Source: Calvatia gigantea (Eukaryota > Basidiomycota > Agaricomycetes > Agaricales > Lycoperdaceae). From it: a stretch of DNA of 64,000 nt. The position numbers and the translations under genes are program-made. The notes beneath the pieces are model-generated. The model was given only the letters and a program-made list of their open reading frames with translations, ran no database searches and was not told the origin of the DNA. Location of the stretch: the NCBI GenBank assembly GCA_025093985.1, contig JACAAK010000005.1, forward strand, positions 62,001-126,000, in the 5' to 3' direction. Below, piece by piece: positions 46,871-57,144 of the stretch (the first letter of the stretch is position 1; each line of letters starts with the position of its first letter).

Positions 46871-49800
46871 TCACCTCTCCGAGGAGGGAGATGGAAAAGA
46901 ACCCGTCCTAATTGCACCCTCGACGTCCTGGAGAGCATCTTCTCCCTGTTCTAACAATTCCTGGGCAACCGTCAATTCTCGTTCAGTTCTTTCCAGTTCT
47001 AGGCGGAGTTGTTCGGTTGACGCAGTGGGTGAGGCTGATGCTGACCGTGATCGTGGAATTGATCGGGAATCGGTCGTGGAAGGGGTCTCTGGGCGGTGCG
47101 GAAATGTGAACACAAGTCCGAGGCCCTCAAAGCGCGTTTTACGTGTCAGAGATCTCGTGGGACCTGTTTCTTGCACTTCGGCTACCTTGTTCTTGGTGCA
47201 GGAGGATGAGAGCTCTGTGGATCCTCGCGTTCGTGTGCCCAATGGGGCCCATCGTGATGAGCCCCATAGTTAGCATCACTCCACTGCTCCTCCCCGGTTA
47301 CTTCTTGCTCAAGCTGTGCTCTTGGAAGTGCCTCCGGGAGATCATCACAAACACTACCACCACCACCACCCATCACCCAGGCACGTTTTCCTCCATCATC
47401 TGGCGGAGAATACTGTACTTCCCGACGCTCACGCAGACGCATGTCGTCCGAATATACAACGCTTTCACTCGGACTTCCGCTTCTGCTCCTGCTTCCACCT
47501 ACTGAGGCTGCACCTCCGTCATTCTCGCCCTCCTGTCTATACCTAGTGCTAGACCCAGTGCCATCACTCAACCGTTCGTTCAACTCATTCCAAATCATCA
47601 ACTCTTCACTGTGATCCCGATCCCGATCACCCTCCTGATCCTGGGATTGATGTTCACGATCAAGACCAAACTGAGCCTGAGTTTCTTCACCATCGCGGTC
47701 TAAGAAGCTAGTGGGCATGAGCGGCGTTGCGAGCTCCATTGATGCCTCGCCGTCTATCGCGTCCAATAGCCCATCCAATTCCGAGTCGTTTAGTTGAAGC
47801 CAAGGGAATTGTGTATGACTAGGTGAAGGTTGTACAGTCACTACTTGGGACGGTATTCGATGTGACTCAGTTGTCGGGAGTTCTGTGATGTTTGCTATAA
47901 TTGTGTATGGATCATTGTCTTCAACAGTTGTGTCGGGTACCAGTGCGGGCGTTGGATCAAACATGGAAAAAGATCCAGCCTGTGGTTGCTGTTGATGATG
48001 ATCCTCTTGTTCCTGTCCGTAGTCAGACCGAGAAGCGTTGGGACGGCAATCATGTGATGAGAATGGAACTTCAATCGTTGATGATTCGTGGGGGTGGACT
48101 TGTTGGGCATGACACCGCATATCGAGCTCTTCAACCCGTCTCTGTAACAACCGAATTTCATCCAGCAGTTCATTTTCTCTCGTCTCTGCTACCAAACGAT
48201 ATTCACCGAGCTCGTGTCGTAATCCTGCCAAATTCAGAGAAGCATTCCAGGTATCCATCAGTCAAGCAAGTTCCGGGGTCTGATTATAATTAAATTAATT
48301 AGGGATGACTTACAGAAGGCAGTCATCTTCAACGACACTCAGGCGATGCGCAAACATGTCAAGCGCGTCTTCTCTCGCGACTTCCATGGGGCTATCTCCA
48401 TCCCGATCGTCTCCATGTCTAACGACTGCACTTTCCATTTCCTGACAGGGGTGACATACATTCATGAGCGAAATTCTCCCCTAGAACAGGCAGTAACACA
48501 GAAAATTACGGACCTCAACTGCCACCGCAGGATATCGCCCATCTGATCGATCATCACCGGGTCGTGAGACCGCACTAGAACCAGGGCTCAAAGTAACACC
48601 GGGGTCCTCTTCTTTGTCCCACTGTCGATGTTGGTGCTGCTTCTGTGAGGCCACGAACTTCAACAAAGTTTCCCGTTCCCGTCTAAATGAATCTATCTGG
48701 GCCGCCAGGTCCTGGATTTGGGCATCCAATCCTGCAATCGTCGCGGACTTAGGCTTCACAACAGAATCTCCCGCTGCACTGGGGCCAGCCTGAAGATCTC
48801 CGTCGTTGACGCCCCCACCTTCTTTATCCACAAAACCATAACCAGTATCATCCCACGCCAAAGGGGGACTGGTACCGCTAGCCCGAGCGCACGTCTTCAA
48901 GCCATCATCGTTATCATGATGGACATAATTGTCGTCATCAATGTTGTCCTCCGATACTGGGGTTGATTGTTTTCCGCGAATCGGCGAACCCATATCCTGG
49001 TGTTGGTCCCGGTTAAACGCTTCGCTGTCCTCGTGAACACCCCTTTCTGCCCTCCCCTTTCGTGTATTCCTCACTCCTGGATTAGACCTGTTGGGGCGAC
49101 TAACCCCATAGGAGTTCTGATTGGAGGGAGTAACGGTCCGTGCCTGCGATTTAGTACGACTAGAACCTAAGGAGGATAGAAAGTTAACCTTCCACGTTCG
49201 TTAAAATAGAAGGAAGGCATTGTGAACGAAAAGAAGGGAGCCAGGAACAAGTGGGCCATAAGACTATCGGAGACCGTGGCATCACCGGGTCTGGCAGTAT
49301 TCCAACCAGTACAAGGTAGGGAATAATCCCGAAAGGAACTTTATTACTCGCCTTTGTCGCGGGAAGATTGGTTATGCGAGGGGTGTCGCTGGGCACCACC
49401 CACTCGATCACCATCTCCGTACCCATCACTTTCATCAAAGGCATCCTTGATTCCTATTATCGCGGGTGCCATCAATGACGATATTATACCTGGCAGTGGC
49501 CGTAGGCGCATTGCCAGGTTCAGACACAGGCTGAGAGTTTGGAGGAGGGGATGGCCATGCCTTCGGTGCTGGCGTAGGTGCTGACGATGAGGATCTGGAA
49601 CGGGCTTGTTCGAGCTAGCAACAGGGAAACAAAGCACTGATAAGTTCACAGTTCTGGAGTATAGCCAACGCAGATAGATAGCCTTCAACTAGCGAAGAGC
49701 AGACCTACCTGCTTGAACAACGTTTTAATCTCTACCTCCAAACTCCGGTTCCTCGCCGCGGTTGCGTTGAGCATCTTGATGATCCCCTCGTTTGTTAGTC

Positions 49801-50703
49801 CCTGTGCCGGGGCTGGTCCAACTACAACGGTTTCCCGTTCCCCCTCCCTACCGGTCTGGGGCGGCAAACTGGTTCTCCTTGCTTTGCTCAAGTTCATCCT
49901 GCGGTAACCAGAACTAGATGCGGATGCGGTGTCATCATCACGTCCAGGTAACGAAGTAGGGGTATGTGTCGGATGGGTGACATAGTATTCCAGTTCGGTA
50001 TCACGTCTTGCCAACTGAGTTACAAGCAAGTCAATTTTGGACTGCAGAGCTTCGCACGTCTGTATGTGCCCCTCGCGTTCATTATTACGCTCTCGACGTA
50101 ACTGGTCAATGATAGCCCCTGCATAGGCAAGCTTCTCTTCGATAGGCTGTTGGGCCGTGCTCTTGGGTTGACGTGGATATTCTAATCAACGTAGCATCAA
50201 TATTTCAGTACTCCCGTGAATATGGATGCGTACCAGTGAAACGTGTAAGCTGGAGGCGGTTGACCGGCCACGAACGGATGTCATTGGACTGTTCGACTAT
50301 GCGCCAAGGTGAGCGTCGCCATTAGCAAATATAAATTAAGGACACCTTTCTCAACCAGTTCTAGCACCGACTCTCTTAGTTCAGTTCTCTCAGCCTCGGA
50401 GGCATTGAGGATAACCGCATGTCGATGGAACCGTCGCTCCAAACGGGCATATCTGCCCTCTAATTCCTCGAGTTCGCGAGCATGATTCCTGCTGAGTCTC
50501 GTCAAGGACATCAAAGGTTTGTAGTAATCGTGTTTGTAGATTCGATGTTCGAGCAGAATAAGCCAAAATTTCGACATTAAGCTGTTCAATCTAGGAGAAA
50601 ACAAGCGTTAAGCCCATGGGCTATTGCACAAGATAAAAAGAAAGACCTCTGCATTTTTCTGATCTAACAAGGATATCAGGTTATCATGGTCCCTGTTTCC
50701 CAT
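46871..50703 (-). CDS. Large coiled-coil protein of unknown function
   Basis: Ten-exon model (5' to 3'): 50647-50703, 50346-50590, 50234-50296, 49709-50181, 49490-49614, 49352-49428, 48514-49166, 48314-48441, 47280-48224, 46871-47214; about 1030 residues. Coiled-coil segments recur: AEIEQLNVEILAYSARTSNLQTRL, ARELEELEGRYARLERRF, IIDQLRRERNNEREGH, IAGLDAQIQDLAAQIDSFRRE, LRHELGEYRLVAETRENELL and LRLELERTERELTVAQELL. They are separated by acidic, Ser/Pro-rich linkers. I recognise no enzymatic domain; a structural or scaffold role is inferred. Oddities: exon 2 needs one base skipped near 50,488; the intron at 49167-49351 uses a GC donor (GCGAGT); exon 8 meets exon 9 out of phase. Because exon 8 also runs into TAA at once, the locus could be two genes, 48310-50703 and 46871-48258, only about 50 bp apart. 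Confidence 0.65.
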
Positions 50704-53700
50704 AACACATCGAAAACTTGCGCTTTCTCCTGGGTTTGCGAGGTTGCGAGGCCGACGAGTTCAGGACTAGGGACTGGTTTGTTGTCGAACATAGGCATGC
50801 AATCGGGTTAGGGTTAACCTTGCTGTTTGTATGGCACGTGCCTCACCCCTATCTCCAGGCTAATCACCACAGAACTAACCAGGTATCTGCGCCCCGCCTG
50901 CTGGGTAGAGCCTACACGATAAATAAATGAAGTCCTGAGTGATGATGTGAAGATGTCTAGTAGAGGTGTTCCATGTGAGTTCCAGTGGTGTCATGAATTA
51001 CAGGCGAATATCATAATCTTATGGTATAGGGAATGGGGGTCACCGCAGAATAGCCAAGCAGTATAATGACGAAGACAAGGCATGCTTCATATCTAGGGAG
51101 AGCTCCCATCAGATCCGTAACACCCAGCCAAAGGTCCCTGCGGAGAATTCGGAGCTCATCTAAAATGATTAAACTTCAGTTAACCCCAATCCGTCCAGTC
51201 ATTTGTCCACGAGTCGGCATACTTTTCCAAGAATAACCAGAACAGATTTGTGCTCGTAGCCGGATATAATATATTGCCTAAGTATAATGAATTCATCTCA
51301 CAGTTTCACACATCCTGCTTTCAATCCTATCAGATACCTGCACAGAGAGCACTCTGAAATAACCTAGAGCTATGGACCAAAAAAAAAGGAATTAATCTCG
51401 CCAAACTCGAATTCACCTGGGTGCCACCCGAGCCCATCGGGCTTTGATTGAGTGATGCAGGTAAACTTATATCTGACTATTCCTGGTCCTCCCGGTATAA
51501 GACACTTTGAGACTCAGCGAAATGATATTCCGGAGGAGAGAGGATGCAGCTTTCGAATGATGTGATATTGTTGGATTTTATCGCATCACTGGTGCCTCTG
51601 GTCTTGAATCCCACAGCCAGCTGAAATAGCTTTATTTGTAATTGCCAAAAAAGAGCTCACATCTGTCCCTCAGAACGTCGAGTGTGCTTCTCGGGAGGTG
51701 AGAGTACCGCACTGCACCAGGTGACCAACCCGACCCCTTCAATAGCCTAGTCGACGAGGACACGGAATTCGTCCAAGTCACCACAACGCCAAATTTTTGA
51801 CAGCTCATCTCGCTGCCGGCCATCCAAACATTGGGGAACGCAACGCAGGTCACAGAACGATTGTCAACGGTCTCCAATTATCTCGAAGGGAAGAAAGTGT
51901 GTTCGTTCCCCAGATTCAAGCACGATATCTTCATTTATTACGACCAACCCAAGGACTCCCAAAAAGTCCCACAGATGGACTTTTCACTGGACACAAGGGA
52001 CATCTCATGTCTCTGAATTCTTCTACACATATTTCCTCCGGGATGAATCTCTTTCCACTTCTCCAGGCTCGTGCGCTCCATGACGGTGAAGGCTCAGGGG
52101 GGGATCAGAATCCCCAAGAGGAACTTTTTGCTTTACTGGTGCCCGTAGTGAAGGCTCAGGGTAGGCACTGCTTCAAACAGGGGGCTGTGCGTTGTTCGTA
52201 TATGCCAACATCCTGTGGAACAAATATTCATTCGGAAAGTGTGAGCATAGCAGCGGTGAGTATGAGAATTGGCATGGCAGTCTGCGCTTCGTTCTACAGC
52301 TGGGGTGGTTACTCAGTGGTAGACCCAGTGCCCTCGAACCCAACCGTCGTGCGTTCTCTAGCCTCCTCCAGTTATTGAAAACGGAGATTAGTTTCACACA
52401 CAAGCTTGGTAGGGCCAATTCACCTTACCGTCCTTCTCACTAACCAACCACCAACAAGGTCAAGAATGGCAGCCGCTGCCCGTACTGCGCGTGTAAAGCC
52501 TCAACAACTGCCCTGTAGGTTAGACTCACCCACGCAAAGTCTTTCCCATTCCAGAATTGCTCCACCTGCCTCGCGGGTGCAACCTGGGGCTTAATCCCAT
52601 GCTATGAAAAAGATATCATTTACGTTCCAATTCCCTATGACGGCGAGCCTTATCATTGGTAATGATCAACACGACGGGAGAAGTTTCTCCCTTAGCTGAC
52701 CGCTGAGCGCCAACTTCACTCGTCTTGAGTGGGACATTGTTATTTCTATTATAGGTTTTGCGTAGTGGGACAAAGGACGTTGAAGCCATAAGGGGCGGCC
52801 GCCGCTCGCATGAGTGAGCTAAAAGTCCTGCCTTCCTGTTGATCGCGCATCGGCCTTTGTAAAATAATATTATTCGTAATTCGGTTTTACAGCAAGCCTG
52901 TCTTAGCGACTTGCACCCGAAGTGACAGGCAACCGTGTGCGCATTAGATCCAATCCCAGCAGAGGGAGATTACTGGGTGCTGTTGAAGGTTTGCCTTGAA
53001 GGCCAGGGTTTGCCCTAGCGGTCCGCCTAGGTGAATGCCACATCCCGAGGGCCACTTTAAACACATCCTCATTAACTCTCAACCGCATCGTGTAGGCCCT
53101 ATTTATGGGAAACTGCGTCACAACACGTAATCTGTTTTCAGGAAACAAGGCGACCGCACGACACCCTAGAAGTCCCACCGAACCCGCGAGGCAACGTCGG
53201 TACATTGAACAAAAGGCGCATGGCAAGCCTACGTGATACAGCACGGCGATGAAACACATTACTTTTAGAACTGCTCGTGCGATGCGGGAACTATGATAGG
53301 GACCGATCCAAATCTAAGCCCGAACCCGTATTAATCAGAACAAGCCAATCCTTCGCCTACTCCTCACCATCGTTGATCCCGAAGAATTTCATATCATGGT
53401 GCCTAGAACCTGCTCGCACACATGACTCTGCACTATATAGAATTCGATGCTGCGCTGATGTCGGTGGGTTCTCCATGACGTCGTCTTCCCATGTACACAT
53501 GAGTCTATGACCTACCTGGATCATTAAGCGATACCCTACCATTGGCTGGTGAACTATTTGCGCAGAGTTTTGGCGCTCCGTCCTGCCAGGGATCATGGAG
53601 TCAGGGGGGTCAATATGAACTCAAGGTTACGGGAGAAGACAAAGTCGGACTTTGCCGGGACTTCGAGCATTACGAGCTTTGAAATTTTAAATTCGGAGGG

Positions 53701-53879
53701 GCCGTCGACGAAGCGTTACTGACAGGCGACAAGCGAGCTGTCAATTAGTATTCTATCATAACCGCGTCTACAGTTTGTTAATAATGAGGACACACAAACA
53801 ACAATAGTAGGGAGCAGTCCCTTGTCATTCAGACTATATTCGTATACTTGTTCCAACCTTTCAGATAGTTTCCGAAAAT
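50704..53879. other. 3.2-kb gene-poor stretch
   Basis: No gene supported. A long plus-strand frame at 51,797-52,378 begins at a non-ATG codon and has no recognisable domain. A short phrase, GTGAAGGCTCAGGG, occurs twice (about 52,087 and 52,150). The proximal part should hold the promoter of the coiled-coil gene. Confidence 0.45.
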
Positions 53880-55550
53880 TCAACTTCTATAATCGCCGTT
53901 GATCCTGACATATTCCTGTACAAAGTAAATGAGTGGCAGAACTAAGGGAGAAAATCACAAGGATTGCTTACATAGCTGAAATCACAAGTCCAATATGTCG
54001 CCTCACCCTCACCTCCCATACCCAGATCAACAACAATTTCAACGTCCTCCAAACTCAAGATCTTCTTGGCACGATCCTCATCAACATTTTCCGGTTCTCC
54101 GTTGACGAGAACTGGAAGGGGCGCTGTGGCATCGGAAGGCACAAAAGTCACGGAGACTTTTGTTGGATCAATCGTCGGTGTTGTCTTGGATGCGGAAGAC
54201 GGAGAAAGCGGGACGGAGCCGGTCGCTGCAAGTATACGACCCCAACTAATCAATTATCAGGTCCCATGTTTTGATGAAAACGGAAGTGTGGAGAAAGGGT
54301 TGAATGAGGATGGAAGGAAGTGTGTTAATTAGTCATCGTTGCTATTGTTATGGCGGAATAAGCGGATTAACATACTTCGCATCCTCGCCGTACAGTGCCG
54401 TTTTCACGAGAGCCGATGTCGAGATTTTCGATGCAATTGCATGTGCATCCTTATAGTTTGGAGCACCCTAGAGCATCGTTGGCGCATGCGTGAGGAAAAA
54501 CTTTACTTGACCAGATACGAAACTGTGTACCGACTTTGACTTTGACGGTGACAAACTTAGGTTGCGCCTTCTCCGTCTCGGACTACCAGTTGTGCCAGAT
54601 CCACCGCGAAATCCGTCAACTCCTTCTTAAACACTTCGTACGCGTCCCGATCGGTTTCTTCGTCAATCTCACGCACACGACCATCCCGAGATGTCGGTGC
54701 AGCGGCACCATTTGCGAGAACAATAATGGTGTCGTTAGTGGACATGTCACCATCCACACTGATAGAGTTGAAGCTCCTATCCACAGCGTAGGTAAGGGCG
54801 CTCTGCAAGCTACGGGGAGAGACAGCGGCATCCGTCATAATACAGCCCAGAAGTGTTGCATGGAGTTGTCGAGGAGATGTGAATGAGGTGGAAGCGGGAC
54901 CCATGTCGGGATGAATCATACCAGCCCCTTTGTCCATCCCAGCCAAATGGTATTCAACACCATTTATTGTAAATACCCGAGAACGCAACTTCGGAAAAGT
55001 GTCCGTAGTCATGAAGGCCTTGGCTGCGCGTTCCCAGGCAGCAAAGTCGGAACCTAGCGAGTCAGCAGCACTGGCGGATACCGGCAACGATGTTAGCTAT
55101 GGGGAGGTTCTGTCCAATGACACCCGTGGACATAACGAGAGCTTCGTGTTCACTTTGCTCCTTGGAAGCATCGTTTTGAGGAAGGAGCGCCGTAGTGTGC
55201 TTGACCATTGCCCATGCATCCTCGAGGCCTTGCTTTCCGGTGACTGCGTTCGCACAGCCGCTGTTGACGACGAGGGCGCGTGCTCTGCCAGCGTTACGAG
55301 TCAGAATATCGTCGGAAACGATGACTGGGGCAGCCTTGAATGCGTTGCGGGTGAAGCATGCAGCGGCAGAAGTCGGATACGGCGACGTCGAGAGAACGAG
55401 ACCGAGGTCAAGAATGTCCTTCTTCTTTTTTACGCCAGCATGAATTCCGGTGAGCTTGTAACCCAAAGGGAAAGAATTATCTGGCAATGGTTTGTGGAGG
55501 TGAGTCTTGGAGGAAATTGAAGAGGCCCAACGACGAAAGACGAGGGCCAT
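53880..55550 (-). CDS. ARG7: ArgJ: glutamate N-acetyltransferase / N-acetylglutamate synthase
   Basis: Exons 54535-55550, 54376-54467, 53972-54245 and 53880-53915; introns of 67, 130 and 56 nt. The corrected length is 471 residues, normal for the mitochondrial fungal enzyme, which recycles the acetyl group of N-acetylornithine to glutamate in arginine biosynthesis. Seen in order: a mitochondrial-type presequence ([15 protein letters not shown]); [48 protein letters not shown]; the self-cleavage site HATLLG with the nucleophilic Thr; [43 protein letters not shown] at the end. Two single extra bases interrupt exon 1: at about 55,078-55,080 (after NIVAGI) and about 54,557-54,562 (between GEGAT and KFVTV, creating a TAA). 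Removing both makes every intron phase fit exactly. Hence either assembly errors or a young pseudogene. The terpene synthase starts 551 bp away on the other strand. Confidence 0.95.
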
Positions 55551-56101
55551 GGTTTGAAAATATCAAACAAACAAACAAAAAATGGCAATATATTTAAGAG
55601 CGCACTTTGTGCTATTTGCTATTAAACACGCATGTTCCCGTCCTTCCACAAGTCATGCTAGGAGCAAAACACACGCAGAAGAGCGGAATTCGTCTACCAT
55701 CGCTCCGTTACTCTAGATACCGGACGCGCGGTAGCTGGAGTGCAGTCCTTTGACTGCATCAATGGGTCAACAAACAAAATGAAGGCAAAAAAAAAATCGA
55801 CATATCATTATGTACACCCACGTGACTTTGTATGTCACCGGCTCCGGTGTCTTCAACGACTAAAGTCCAAGTTGATCTCTTGGACGATCTCATGGATCTG
55901 GATGAGATGGAAGCGCAGCCGCGACAGAGCCATCTAAATGAGCCTCATTTCACCCGGAGGAGATACATCCTGACTAGGCATCCCCAAACCCACCCATATC
56001 TCGTTCCTAGCCAAAAAAAAAAAACCCTATATAACCCACTCCTGAGGCCAGGTAGTAATTCCTCAACCCAGTCGCATTTTCTTCACACCTCACCTAGCTA
56101 A
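55551..56101. promoter_or_regulatory. Shared divergent promoter region, ArgJ / terpene synthase
   Basis: 551 bp between the ATGs of ArgJ (-) and the terpene synthase (+). TATATAA at 56027-56033 lies 69 bp before the terpene synthase start, after a 10-A run. On the ArgJ side an AT-rich segment (CAATATATTTAAG near 55,586-55,598) lies about 40 bp before its start. Specific operators are not identifiable by eye. Confidence 0.5.
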
Positions 56102-57144
56102 ATGGCTATCGAAAAGCTCTCCAACAAGACACTCTCCCAACAATCTCTCGAGGACGGCGTCCGGAACGTCGTTATCGAATTCCTCTCAAAATGCAAACAG
56201 ACTGCACATGTCCCGTACCCAGCCAGCGCCGCTGTCTTTGAGCGCGAGTGCTGGGTAGAGGCCTACCGTCGTGGTTACGACATGTCCTACCTGACAAAAC
56301 ACCTCCATGTCGGCGTGCTCGTCTCCAACGCCGCCTACTTTTACCAATCCCACGAACTAAAACTCTACATCGCATACTATACCGGCCTCATGCTCTGTGT
56401 CGACGACAACTTCGATTATCAGGCCGATGGTATTATTCACTTTATGGAGCGCTACCAGAGGGGCGAACGCCACCCTTCTGACGTACTCAACAACATTGCG
56501 GACCTCCTTGCAGAGACGGCGATGTTCTTCGACCCTGTAGCTACAAACTTAATCATGTGTGCTTCATTCTCATTCATGAATGCCATGGTCATCGAACATA
56601 TGACTGCGGGCATGAAGGTACTTGTCTTCCCCCATTCTCTGATACTTCCTTGCTGACTTCGCTTGCAGTTACCTTCTCAGGCAAAGAGATACCCAGACTT
56701 CCTCCGCCTCTTCTCTGGCCTCTCGAAAGCTTACGCCACATTCATCTTCCGCCCGTCCGTCAGCCCCGCCCAATATATCCATGCCTTCCCTGAACTCGAG
56801 ATTATCATCAATTATGTCAAGTGCGTAACCCTCTTTCTTTCTTGTATTTTTTTCCTCGAACTCACCTGGCGGTCGTATCCAGTGATATCACATCATTTTA
56901 CAAAGAAGAACTCGCCGGCGAACAAGAAAACACCGTTTCCCTCCTGGCTAGACTTAACAACCGCTCAAAGCTTGAGGAACTACGAAACTTTGCCGATGAC
57001 GTTGTTGAGGCTCACCGTCGAACCTCTGCAATCCTGGCAGATCGCAAAGACGCCTACGGTGATTACATGCTTTTCTGGTCTGGATATGTTCCTTTCCACG
57101 CCGCGTCGAAGAGGTACCGCCTCTCCGAGCTTGGTATCTACTAA
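56102..57144 (+). CDS. Class I terpene synthase, trichodiene-synthase (TRI5) type
   Basis: Exons 56102-56617, 56669-56820 and 56883-57144; introns of 51 and 62 nt; 309 residues with intact frame. It should ionise a prenyl diphosphate, most likely farnesyl diphosphate, and cyclise it to a sesquiterpene in the cytosol. The metal-binding aspartate motif is D101-D102-N-F-D105 (LCVDDNFDYQAD). The NSE motif is N223-D-I-T-S227-F-Y-K-E231 (VNDITSFYKEE). Its Asn codon is split by intron 2, which supports the model. An RY pair at 300-301 (ASKRYRL) near the C-terminus completes the active site. VNDITSFYKEE...ENTVSLL resembles trichodiene synthase more than the common basidiomycete protoilludene or cubebol synthases. 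The product cannot be predicted. No P450, reductase or transporter lies nearby. Confidence 0.93.

Noticed and set aside
51797..52378. 193-codon plus-strand frame
   Set aside because: Begins at a non-ATG codon and shows no domain, signal peptide or splice context; composition looks random.
55048..55080. A 28-nt GTATCC...CTAG intron in ArgJ
   Set aside because: It has donor, CTGAC and TAG, but removing it deletes about ten residues that the family has. A single extra base gives the expected spacing.
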